From assembly GCA_003415625.1 (NCBI GenBank), contig PYIU01000005.1, positions 1,989,001 to 2,053,000 on the forward strand: a DNA stretch of 64,000 nucleotides, given 5' to 3'. The position numbers and the translations under genes are program-made. The notes under the pieces were generated by a model. That model saw only the letters and a list, made by a program, of their open reading frames with translations, did no database searches and had not been told where the DNA came from. This DNA is from Aquanectria penicillioides. Lineage: Eukaryota; Ascomycota; Sordariomycetes; Hypocreales; Nectriaceae. Positions 44,258-54,198 of the stretch are shown here, in pieces. Positions within the stretch are counted from its first letter, which is position 1. Each line of letters opens with the position of its first letter.

Positions 44258-45536
44258 ATGAATAACAAGAATTGGAATGACAGAGCAGACAAAGACCTGT
44301 TCTTCACTATTCTTTCCGTGAAAAACATTGGCGTCATCAGCGGTGCTGAATGGACTACCATCGGCAATCACATGAGGACCTTGGGCTATGGGTTCACCAA
44401 TGAAGGTTGTCGGTAAGTTATCATATTCTCTCTTTACGTATTATTCCCATAGTATACTTCTCCAAACCTCACTTTCTTTTCTTCTTCCGCTGCATATAAT
44501 GTTCTTCTCAACCACCGAGAAGCTTGTCATCTAGTTGGATCAGCTCGGCCTGCCTTTTGCCCAGTGCGCATCGTCATCGCGTGTACTTGCTCTCTCCCCG
44601 AGGATTCATATCGCTGTTTGTCGCTGTTGCTCAGATCGCCACATAGTTTTCTGACCAATGTTTCTTTACATTCTGGCCTCGACTCAACTATCGCATCGCT
44701 ATTGTGAATGAACCACTAACACGGACCAGGCAGCACTTTCAAGGCCTGCGCCGGGCGCAGAACAAGGCCGAGATAAATGGCTCTGGTGACAGTTCACGCA
44801 AGCTTGATCCAACTATGAACCCCATCACACGCCGCCCCGGCCCTGGGCGAGGACGTCCTAGAAAGCAACCCCCAGCACCGGTTGAGGGTATACCAGTCAC
44901 TGGAACTTCTATGATTGGCCTGTCAGTTGCTTCAACGCAGGGGACTATTGTACCTATCCCAACAGGATCTGATGTTCCCGATTTGAATCAACCTGGCTCC
45001 CATGTTCCCGGTGAGCCTATATCTATGATGCCTATTCCTACTCCAGGCGCGTCAGTTATCTCGCAAGCAATGGCCGGAGAGCCAGTTGTCGAGTCGTTAT
45101 CCACCCCTCAGATTACATTCCCAAGCCCTCCTCATGCTTCCGAACTCGCTCAAGATCCTCCTCATTTGCATCCCCTTCAGACCGTTCCTCCAGGTCAGAC
45201 CCATCAACAACAACCTCAGACGCAGGAAGTGATCCCTACCCAGGTGGCAGCTGAAACCCCAGTTGAGTCTATTGCTGGATCTGCTTTACCTCCAGATTCC
45301 TTGACCCGGGACGCAACACATCTAGATGGTGTGGTTGAGGAGCCAGATCCCAAACGGCCGCGCCTGGCGTCACCGGATCCAGCGAAGGAGGAGGTCCTAG
45401 ATGATGAGGCTGTTCTCGCATTAGCTGCACACAGTGGCTCTACAGATCCCTTTCCGTCAGAGTAAGCCGTCCTTCTGTACTATTTCGTAAAACTAGTTAT
45501 CTAATCCTTTGCAGTTTCACATACGGAGAGGCATAG
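44258..45536 (+). CDS. SANT/Myb-like protein with Pro/Gln-rich tail, 302 aa
   Basis: Exons 44258-44412, 44730-45461 and 45515-45536; introns 317 and 53 nt, both GT-AG. The 155-nt first exon encodes the helical module MNNKNWNDRADKDLFFTILS ... WTTIGNHMRTLGYGFTNEGC and ends in phase 2; exon 2 resumes RQHFQGLRRAQNK, the recognition-helix-like part. A proline-rich AT-hook-like patch RRPGPGRGRPRKQPP follows, then a long Pro/Thr/Gln-rich tail, the basic PKRPRLASPDPAKEE and a short last exon giving SDFTYGEA. Without the third exon the frame ends three residues earlier at 45465, but the spliced end with a consensus acceptor is preferred. DNA binding is likely by composition, not proven. Confidence 0.78.
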
Positions 45537-46065
45537 CACTTGCCGATAGATTAAACAGCAGGATCTAAGAGTGGACGATGGTGTATGAACTCAGTTCCTA
45601 CGCATCACTTGTTGGTACTGAATGAAAGCATGAAGCAAATAGCCTTTGCATTATTCCCCCGCGAGGTTCTGGACGCATTACGAAGCATTTCTCGCAAGTT
45701 GTATAAAACAACATCAATCTTTGTTTGGAGTTCAAGAGTTGGGAAATGAGCTAGCGGGTTGACCGGATGGTATTCGGATGGGTTTTGGTTTAGCATGGGT
45801 TTGATAGAAACAAACAATGACTTTGTTGGCACTGGCAAACAGACCAGGCCACAACCACTCAAACAGCACGCTTATCACTCATCTCTCACCGTGACTAGGT
45901 CAACCTAAAACCTCTCCTAGGTTTCTAAAGTTCTAGCAAGCCGCCTCGCAACACTTTTCACATACCCTTCCATCCAACTCAACCCAGTCACATTCGCATC
46001 TTCACAGCGGCCTCCCCCGACTTGCCAAAAAGAACGAGTCTCAGCGTCACGAAAATAGTCTCAAA
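45537..46065. other. Intergenic
   Basis: Downstream of the 44.3-kb gene, then promoter and leader of exon A. No gene supported. Confidence 0.5.
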
Positions 46066-46241
46066 ATGCCAGGGAAAGCAAGCAGCAGCACCGTCTGGGA
46101 CAACCCTGAGTTCCTCATGGAACTGGGTGTCGGCTTCTTCGTGGCTGCGCAGACATCCGGAGGCTTAAGCCAGAACATGCGAACCGCCATCGTGAACTAC
46201 CTCGAAACCCAGGGGCACACCACCACCTGGGAAGCTATTCG
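46066..46241 (+). CDS. Orphan or alternative first exon A of a SANT-like gene
   Basis: ATG at 46066 to a GTAAGT donor at 46242. It encodes 58 residues plus two bases: MPGKASSSTVWDNPEFLMEL, then FFVAAQTSGGLSQNMRTAIV and YLETQGHTTTWEAIR. It aligns with first exons at 46628, 47021, 44258 and 48394 through the WD start, hydrophobic helices and closing basic residue at the phase-2 splice. No matching second exon follows before exon B; the next phase-compatible conserved exon is 47265-47522. It may be an alternative first exon of that gene or a stranded duplicate. Confidence 0.6.
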
Positions 46242-46627
46242 GTAAGTAATGAAAAATCTCATCTCTAGCTTTGTATGAGTTTTGGTTTCTTTTCTCTCAT
46301 TTTTGCCATTGCTTTGCTGAAGCGCTGCTTTGATTTCGCGTCGAGCACCCCGGGCAGTTGTCTGGTGATCCGTTGCCTGGGCACTCTCAGCATCGTGCAT
46401 CACTCCCCATTCACCACTCTGCTTTTGCCCTTCTGCAGCACAAATCCCCCCCCCCCCCCTAAAACACACCCTAAGTCTTTCTCCTCCTCATCTTCCATCT
46501 CTCCCATTCCGACTTTCCTTCATCCTCACCTCTCAGTATCCATCCGCCCACACCCACTTCTTGCACTCTCGTTTTTATACCATCACACAGCCCATTAACC
46601 CATTTCCTAAACCTACCAAACGACGAG
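46242..46627 (+). promoter_or_regulatory. Pyrimidine-rich putative promoter/leader of exon B
   Basis: The second half (about 46447-46600) is strongly C/T-rich with a long C run, the usual composition of fungal core promoters and leaders. Translating it from a CAG acceptor gives only low-complexity peptide, so it is unlikely to be coding. Confidence 0.45.
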
Positions 46628-46782
46628 ATGGTTAGTCGTCAGACTATGAAGTGGGACGCCAACGTCCACCAAGATATCCTCATCTCCATGTTTCAGCATC
46701 TCAAGCTTAGTGCCCAGGATTGGTCGAGCGTCATGCAAGACCTCCAGGCTTTGGGATACAATTTCACTGAGTCTGCACTTCG
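46628..46782 (+). CDS. Orphan or alternative first exon B of a SANT-like gene
   Basis: 155 nt from ATG to a GTACGA donor at 46783, exactly the length of the first exons at 44258 and 47021. It encodes MVSRQTMKWDANVHQDILIS, MFQHLKLSAQDWSSVMQDLQ and ALGYNFTESALR, again ending in phase 2. As with exon A, no second exon of its own is visible; splicing to 47265 would give ...ALRQHVQKLRR, which fits the family perfectly. If unspliced, it would stop ten codons later. Confidence 0.62.
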
Positions 46783-47020
46783 GTACGATCACTCTTCTTA
46801 TTCTCCGAAAACTTGAACTTTCCTGTCTTTTCATTGGTACTCTTCGTTTATTTGCTTGTTCCCACTATCTCTTCTCCCACCTCCCCTCTTCCCTCTCCAC
46901 TTCTTCCCTTCCACGCTCATCCGCCAACACTCCCCAACCCAACTTCCCAACTCTTGACAAATCTTACCTTCGCTCCACACTCACCCAAATTCCGTGCTTC
47001 ATCTCTCTCTCCAAGTCATC
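46783..47020 (+). promoter_or_regulatory. Pyrimidine-rich putative promoter/leader of exon C
   Basis: Nearly continuous C/T-rich sequence from 46860 to 47015 directly before the ATG at 47021. No coding potential with family resemblance. Confidence 0.45.
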
Positions 47021-47620
47021 ATGTCTTCCAAGCCATCTCGTGGTTGGGATGCTACCGCTCACGGTGACCTTCTCCTCGCCTTCATCGAAGAGGCCAGTCC
47101 CAACAAAGCAGTCATCACAAGTGTGACCGAGAGAATGAGCCAAAAGGGATACCTCTATTCGTTCGATGCCATCAAGTACTGAATTTCTCTCTGTGTTTCC
47201 TTTTTGTCATTTGCGGTTTCAGAATATCTTTCGTGGCTGTTCTCCTGCTGACTCCTGATTCCAGCCAACACGTCCAGAAACTTCGACGTAACCGCGATAC
47301 TTCCGGCATCCAGGCCGCCGTTGGAGGAAACGCTTCCGCTACTTCGACCCCGAAAAAGGCTGCTACCCCCCGAAAGCGCGCCACGCCTGCCAAGAAGAGC
47401 AAGATGGCTGCCGCCACCGATGACGATTCCGTGGATGACAAGCAGAAGCTCAAAATCGAGTACGACTCTGACGAGGACGAGCCTTCTACTCCCAAGCCTA
47501 AGCGCACCAAGAAGGACATCAAGTAAGTTTCGTCAATGTTCCTTTGCGCAATGGGTGTTTACTAATCACATAATGGTTAGGCCTGAGCTTGACGATGAAG
47601 ACATGCTCGGGGAGTTCTGA
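47021..47620 (+). CDS. SANT/Myb-like basic nuclear protein, 150 aa (first exon C plus shared tail)
   Basis: Exons 47021-47175, 47265-47522 and 47581-47620, with 89- and 58-nt GT-AG introns and GCTGAC/CTAAT branch-like sites. Exon C encodes MSSKPSRGWDATAHGDLLLA ... MSQKGYLYSFDAI and splices in phase 2 to NQHVQKLRRNRDTSGIQ. The tail is linker-histone-like: TPKKAATPRKRATPAKKSK, then an acidic stretch, TPKPKRTKKDIK and a last exon giving PELDDEDMLGEF. It is closely related in tail and layout to the 48.4-kb gene, so the two are probably recent paralogs. A chromatin-associated role is inferred. Confidence 0.8.
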
Positions 47621-48393
47621 TCTGCCTATGACGCGATGGCTTGCGGCTATCTATCTCGCATGGATTTCATGTCTAGTCTCTGATAGAGAATTCGAGAATT
47701 ACTTGAGGGGGATGGTGGAAAGGCTGAGACAGTCGAGATGTTTATTGGCCAACACTTTAGTGCCACGAATGGATCTCATCCTTTCGTATGGTTTACTTGT
47801 GAGAGGCAGCACCCGTAGTTGGCAAATTAGGTGACCAGAGGATCAACTTGAATTCTAAATGAGTTTTTCCCAAGCAACATAGTCAAGCGTCAACCAAGCA
47901 TCGAATGTGAGGGGAAAACCACAAAGGGGTGCCAATCCATCTAAGATTATGAAATCACAACGTCAAGGCCTCTCTCAATTTACCAAGCACCGTAGAGAAA
48001 TGTTAGTAAACACCCCCAAACTCGTAGTTTGTGAATCATTTTATGGGCTAAAGGCTCCAGCCTCTCGCTCGCTTGTCTCCCCTTCTCAGCCCGGGCTGAC
48101 AAACGAATTTGGGTTGCTCTTCCATCTACACTAGTTAACAGGCAACTCCAACTTCTGCGACAGTGCATTTAATTTGATTTCCCCTGCTTTCATCTAACAT
48201 CTCCTCCAAGTTGTTTCTTCTTCCCTCCCAAACACGGAGAATTATTTCTCTCCTCTTCACGCATCACGTTCTGACTTCTCATAACTACAACAACTACAAC
48301 AACTCTCACATCCAACCCCTTCACTCTCATCTCTTTCTTGCGCAAGATCTTTTTCTTTCTCAGCTCATCCCAGAAAATCTCAAGAAATTCACC
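47621..48393. other. Intergenic
   Basis: Between two related SANT-like genes. 48190-48390 is pyrimidine- and A-rich leader-like sequence. No gene supported. Confidence 0.5.
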
Positions 48394-49042
48394 ATGCCTG
48401 GCCCCGAGAAGAAGTGGGACTCCAACGCCGAGCGTGACCTCTGCCTCGCCCTCATCATGAGCAACCAGGATGGTGAACGCGCACGCAACAACTGGCCCAG
48501 AGTCCACACCCTCATGTGCAATCTTGGATACAGCTTCACCAAGGATGCCATCTCGTAAGATGCCCAAACATACGCCTAACCTCCAGCTTGCCTGTCCCAG
48601 TCTAACTCACTCGCAACACAGGCAGCACTTTACCAAATCCGTCATGCGCGAGTTCAAGGCCCGCCACGGCGAAGAAAACTCCAAGGTCAGCCCTGCTGCG
48701 ACGCCCAAGAGGGCCGCTGCCACCCCTCGCAAGCGTGGCACTCCAGCCAAAGGGAAGAAGTCCAAGGCCATGATCGAGCCGGAGGACGAAGTCGACTCCG
48801 AGGATGAAGACGTCAAGACTCCCGCCAGCAAGAAGGTCAAGAAGGAACCCGACGCTATCAAGACTGAGCATTCAGGCTCTCCTGATCAGGATCGAATGTA
48901 GGGGCCTCTTACTTTCATCGCATCAGGTGGTGTGATTTACAGGTCAGCTAACCCCGGTCGCAGCGTCACGGTTCAGGTCACCGAGGAGGAGCATCAATTT
49001 GAGGCTTGGCTGAACGGAGACGACCTTGCCATGCAAAAGTAG
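48394..49042 (+). CDS. SANT/Myb-like basic nuclear protein, 171 aa
   Basis: Exons 48394-48554, 48622-48897 and 48964-49042; introns 67 and 66 nt. The first exon gives MPGPEKKWDSNAERDLCLAL ... LMCNLGYSFTKDAIS, phase 2, followed by QHFTKSVMREFKARHGEEN. The tail has TPKRAAATPRKRGTPAKGKK, an acidic stretch and KKVKKEPDAIKTEHS. The second intron has a weak GTAGGG donor but a strong GCTAAC...GCAG 3' end. Splicing adds the acidic end VTVQVTEEEHQFEAWLNGDD LAMQK (two joined parts); without it the protein stops at DQDRM (48898-48900). I prefer the spliced form. Confidence 0.78.
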
Positions 49043-49553
49043 ATGCAACTTGAAACGTGGATATTTTATGTTCACTCAGGTGCAGACAGCTGTCTGGAGA
49101 TTAATTCGTAGTTGGGATGAAGGCCTCCGATTGTGCAATTTACGGAGATGACTGATCAAGGTCAACATTTATCGAAACAAACAGGCAGCTCAAGAGAGCC
49201 CAAATTCGTAACACAAAGAATATCATAAATAATATGATACTACCCAGGGCCTCATTCATTTCTGAACCAGTTGCTTGATTTTGTGTGATAATGCTTAGCA
49301 ATTCAGCTGAGGGTGCCTACCCTAGAGCACCAATCGATTGTCTGGGTGGCGCAATTCTGATCCAAGTCATCTCATCACACTTCATTGCTACAAACGTACA
49401 GCAGCGCCTGCGAGTTCCAGAGAAATTGGATTTAGCAAACTACCGACCAGAGCCTGCCTAAAATATGTTGTCGTCCACGACTTGGTTCACCTTGTCATGA
49501 CACCATTTCCCATACCTCCCAAACGCCTTTGAAAACCGGCAAAGATTCATGCA
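49043..49553. other. Convergent intergenic
   Basis: 3' ends of the SANT-like gene and UFD1. No gene seen. Confidence 0.55.
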
Positions 49554-50825
49554 TTATCGAGGTCGTCGACCATCTAGTCGGTTCCCATCGCTTGTGCCTT
49601 TCTTTTCCGGTGCTTTGGACTTATCCTCCCCCTCCCCCTTTCTCTTAACAGCTCCACGGAGGGTTTGGCCTTGTCCTGCAAAACGGGGTCGGTTGGCGTT
49701 CTCCTTTTCCTGTTCCTTGTCCGCTTCAGTCTTGACTGGCTTGATCTCGTATCCGAAAAAGAGCTTGTTCGGTGACAGACGCAGAGGTGCAGGAGCCCCG
49801 GTTCGTCGTAGGGGCACTCCGGGGATATCCGCAGCAGGCGGCACGGGAGTGGCTGGCTTGGGGGTTGAAGTCTTGCTACCCTTCTTGGCCAACTTTTGGC
49901 CATCTCCGAGGAAGTTTGTTATATTGCTCGTGACAGAGGGAGCGATGGAGCTATAGTTGATGGCCTGCGCCATGGTGCCCTGGCTGTGAAGGAGACCACC
50001 AGCAGGGACGCCACCCCGAGTGCTTCGGGGAGTGCTTGTGCCACTCTTCCTTTGGGGCTCCACATAGCCAACCGGAGGAGCAAAGTCAACGGAGACATCA
50101 GTCTCAATCATGCACACTCCCATCTTCTCCGTTTCTGGCTTGACATCGAGGACAGCAACCTCGTATACCTCATCGTTGTATTCAAAGTTGAAGACATCGC
50201 CCTTGGTCAATGTGGCGAAATTGCGGAATGCCTTTTCCAAGACGGCCTTTGGGTCGCTAATTTCGAGGAAGTTGACAGATTGGGGCTGAAGCTTTACAAG
50301 CCGTGCAAGCTCCAGCGAAGTGGTCCGGATCTGAATCATGTCACCGACGTCTAGACCCAAGGTCTCCATCATCTGCAAATAGTTAGCCGAGAAACCTTCT
50401 AGAATGTCTCATGTCATGCTCTATACATACCCACTGTGGGATGTACGCACGCCCCTCCTCGGCGATAAATTCTAGCACACCAGAGTGAGAGTGTTTTCCC
50501 TTCTCGCCGTTGATCATCTCCATCAGCAGTGGCCACTGAACGTGCAGCTTGGATACTTTGTCGAGAGCGGAGGGAGGGAGGATGATCTTTGATCCGTAGT
50601 TGAGCTCTGGCCGCACAGATCCAGGAGCCATGATGATGGGGTAGCATCGGTAGTACTCATCAAAGCGTTGCACGATCGGTCGTCGGCCATGGCGAGCCAT
50701 GTTGTAAAGGTGGTCCGGGTTGGACGGGTCAAACCCGCCGCCGCCGCCAAAGCCTGAGTACTGGTGGATCTAGAGTTAGCGACGGAAGAGGGAGAGGGAG
50801 CGGTGTCATATGAGCAGCATACCAT
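49554..50825 (-). CDS. ufd1: UFD1, Cdc48/p97 ubiquitin-recruiting cofactor
   Basis: With Npl4 it brings ubiquitinated substrates to the Cdc48 ATPase for ER-associated and nuclear degradation. Exons 50825-50823 (the ATG alone), 50769-50431 and 50372-49554; introns 53 and 58 nt, GT-AG; 386 aa. The N-terminal double-psi-barrel region is clear: FDPSNPDHLYNMARHGRRPI, then YGSKIILPPSALDKVSKLHV, METLGLDVGDMIQIRTTSLE and FRNFATLTKGDVFNFEYNDE. The C-terminal part is Pro/Thr-rich with FFGYEIKPVKTE, a likely Cdc48/Npl4-binding segment, and a basic end. Frame intact. Splicing from a single-codon first exon is needed because no in-frame ATG precedes IHQYSGFGGGGG otherwise; MARHGRR is the only alternative start. 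Confidence 0.95.
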
Positions 50826-51418
50826 GATGGGAGCTGTCTATCGACGTGGAAGGGTGGTCGTGTGGTGCTGAGGGGCGATGGTGAATACCGAAAGGTGGCG
50901 GTCAAAGACGAAAGACGGGCCTGACAGATGACGGGTTTTGTGGAGGGCGCAAGAAGCAGGTCAGGAAGTTGAACCTCGAGGCCAGAGTTGACGGCTATCA
51001 GCGACGTGGCTGTGGTTGGTGTTGTGTTGTTGTACAAGGATGGTAGGCAAGGGCTTCGATGTTGCAGAATGAAGATGTCCAGCGTCACGTCTACGTGGGG
51101 CGGCCTTGGGTGTGGAGCGGCGGCAAAGGCAGCTCTTGGATGACGCAGTTGGCGGTTGCAGGGCCTGGGAGCTCACCTTACAAGGCACCCCCCCCAGGCT
51201 ACAGCGAGCGACCGCCTACAGCAAACATTGGTCCAACCAGCGCCGCGGATTCGCCCACAGTCAACGTCCAAGCTCCTGCAGAGCAAACCTAGCTCCAGCA
51301 GCACCTTCAGATGCGCCTGTGAGGACCTTCACAACCACACACTCACGTCGCCTATCTTTCTGTCTACATCACAGGAACCTCACCACCCAGAACCCTCCAC
51401 CGCACCACCCCCGGCGTC
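50826..51418. other. Divergent promoter region, UFD1 and CD2BP2/Lin1
   Basis: 593 bp between two start codons. No further gene supported. Confidence 0.55.
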
Positions 51419-52866
51419 ATGGCCTCGCGACACTCAGCGGCGCGGCCCAAGCGAGCTGGCGAGAACTTTGCGCGCACCCACCACAACGAGGACGAGGCGG
51501 ACAACAAGCGGGTTCGATTTGATGTTCGCAACCCCTCGATGCTTGCCCCCGATGCCCAAGAAGACGACGCTATCCTCGAAGCTGACGTTATTGGGGGCGG
51601 CGGCAATACGAAGCGAGGTGCTGTAAACCTCGACGGCTACGACAGTGATTCAGACAATGAAAACTTTAATGCTCGCGCTGGAACTCGCAAGAAGGGTAGC
51701 GTGGACATTAATGATAAACTGGACAGCTATAGCGCCAATGACAAGGCTACATCCAAGAAGGCTGCGGATGGAGACGACGATGATGATGATGATGAAGATG
51801 AAGATGACGATATGTTTGCTGCCGAGGATGAGGACGATGCCGACGACGACAACAATGGCGACCGAAACAAAGAAACTGAGGATGGCGATTTTGAAAAGTC
51901 TGGTCGCAAGAAAAAAGACGTGCGTTTCCTCGACGAGGACGAGATCAAGGGGCAGGACCAGAGGAGCAAAAATAAAAGTCGGATCCGATTGGATAATGAA
52001 GCAAGCAGTGACGACGAGGACGATGTCGACCTGGCCATTCAGGAAGAAGGCGTCGACGAGGAGGTCGGTGCAGGTGGTCTCAAGAGGAACGCCCCCAAAG
52101 TGGAAGCCTTCAACTTGAAGCAAGAGATGGAAGAAGGCCAGTTCGATCAGAATGGAAACTACGTGCGCAAAGCAGGAGATCCCGATGCTGTCCACGACAA
52201 TTGGCTCGACGGGCTCAGCAAGAAGGACATGAAAAAGGCGGCGGCCGCACACGAGAAGCGAGAGGCGGAAGCACGACAGCAGCGCATCCAAGATGACGAA
52301 CTTTTGGTGTCAGACCTGCTCAAAACATTGATCATCCACTTGGAAAGGGCAGAGACGCCTATTGAGGCGCTGGCTCGGCTAGGCAAAAGCCAGACTAAGA
52401 CCAAAAAGATCCCCAAATGGAAGCTCAAGAAGATGAACAAGGGTTCGGAGAGCATGGAGGTGGATACCGAAAGTGGTCAAGATCCAGAACAAAGGCGGAT
52501 AAAAGAATCAATCTCCGCCATCACAGAGGCAGCCGACAAGCTGCTAAGCCGAGACCACGAAGACATTTACGATCAGGAACGGGAATTGCTTGTCCGGGAA
52601 TATCGCAGAGAAACCGGGGAAGAATGGGTCGAACCGGAACGAGAGCAAGCTGATACCAACGAAGAGGAGGAGAATGCGGTGAAGCCGGGAACGATGTGGG
52701 AATTCCGGTGGGCAGACGGGCGCGATGGGGTGCCAAACAGGGACCGTTTGATGGGGCTACGATGAAAGCCTGGCAGGAGACCGGGTATTTTGCAGAAGGG
52801 TCGGTCGAGTTCCGAGCGGTGGAGGAGGGACAGGAGTGGACGCCACAAGTTGGCGCGTTTGTGTAA
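51419..52866 (+). CDS. CD2BP2/Lin1/Snu40-like GYF-domain protein of the U5 snRNP, one apparent frameshift
   Basis: Nuclear spliceosome-assembly factor that binds U5 snRNP proteins. Intronless. The N terminus is basic then acidic and disordered (MASRHSAARPKRAGENFART; a long Asp/Glu run), followed by RKKKDVRFLDEDEIKGQD and a helical middle (GDPDAVHDNWLDGLSKKDMK; LLKTLIIHLERAETPIEALA). The C-terminal GYF domain starts MWEFRWADGRD but the frame then leaves it and stops at 52765. A fifth G in the run 52727-52730 restores GGAKQGPFDGATMKAWQETG, YFAEGSVEFRAVEEGQEWTP and a stop at 52864-52866: 482 aa with a complete GPF...GYF-type domain (here TGYF). The error reading is strongly preferred over true loss. 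Confidence 0.9.
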
Positions 52867-54176
52867 GCATCACGAGACCAACCAAGACCGCGCCGATGGA
52901 TGGTGCGGGCGGCAGAGGGATTGGAGGGGATTGACCCAGCGTCTGGACATGAGACGACCGGAAACGGTGTAACGGTGTTCCATCGTGGCCAGCTCTGGGC
53001 CTTGGGGCCGTGGGCCACGAGGTAACAGTTGGGTGCTCGGCCAACCAGCTTCTGTGTGTACATGGACGGTCAAAAGGCACAGTGGCTGAGGCAGGACAGG
53101 ATCTGGAGACGCGACGAGGGACGGCGTGTGGAGCCGGTCGCGTCGAGAACCCACAGAACAAGGAGGTTGAGGCAATGCATGACACAAATGGGCGGCGTCG
53201 TTGCCCCTTGGAGGGCCGTTGGGTGGCTTTGGGTGCAGACAAGGTCACGATGCTGCTGCATGATGGTGCCGCGGGAGGATCCTCGTGGACGAGGGGGGAG
53301 GCTAAAGAGCCGACAAGGTGGCACCAGCGGGCACTTAGTCGCCATCTGGTTCCTGGGGATCCCGATCCGCGCCGGGGGCGGGCGTGGCCGGGCGTGGCCG
53401 GGCGAGGGGAGGAGGCTGAGAAGCCGGGAAAGGTTGGAGAAGCTGCCTCATAGGTGAGCCTTGTGCCGACCCAAGCCCGTGACCCGTGATGCTCCGGGAG
53501 CGGTGGAGCGGGGGCCGGGGCACGGGCGACCCGTAGCCGAGAGGTTACCGTGGGAGGTAGGAGGTAGGCGGAAAGCGGGCTGAATCGGAGAAGTCGACAG
53601 GGATAGAATGGAGAAGGGATCGCATTGGACTGGGGAATTTGGGGTTAATGGGGAAAAAAGCATAAGCGGCGTATGTCTAGGAACTGCAACTACTATCTTT
53701 GGACGTATGTATGTACCCGGGGCTAGGTGGCATGCAAATAGGTGTGACTTGTCAGGCGTGTAAGTCGTGAGCCGAATCGCAGCGCAGGACGGTTCCGGTT
53801 CTGGAACAGAGGGTTCACAGGCGGCGTCTCGGGTGAACAGCAGGGTACGTCAAACTAACATGCATCATTGCCCGCCAATCAATTGATGAATGCAGCCGGA
53901 ACCTGGTATCCGGGCAAAAAATTAATGAAGAAAAAAAGGAAACAGATCACCCAGGGAGAGAGAGGGAGGGAGAGAGAGAGCAAGGAGGACGAGAGCATGA
54001 AGGCAAAGAAGCAGAGCAAGAGCGAGAAAAAAAAAACGAACACTAAAAACTACTCGTAGGCTGGCAAACCAAGAGCAGGAGGCTCTGCATGTGGGCGCAA
54101 TAGGGGTTCCAAGTCAATATCAGACCAGAGTCGGTCAGCCCAGGTCAAGACCGGGGGTGCGAGGCGAGGCGCGGTG

Positions 54177-54198
54177 AGGTCAGGTCAGGTCAGGTCAG
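54177..54198. repeat. CAGGT microsatellite
   Basis: Four perfect tandem 5-bp units with a degenerate edge. Confidence 0.85.

Noticed and set aside
46275..46598. Possible coding continuation of exon A into Pro/Ser/His-rich peptide
   Set aside because: It follows C/T-rich promoter-like sequence; low complexity and no resemblance to family tails.
51650..52291. 213-codon minus-strand frame opposite CD2BP2/Lin1, hydrophobic
   Set aside because: Antisense of Asp/Glu-rich codons gives false Ile/Val runs that mimic membrane segments.
52521..53457. GC-rich overlapping frames after CD2BP2/Lin1 on both strands
   Set aside because: No conserved segment, no consistent codon pattern; typical of GC-rich non-coding DNA.
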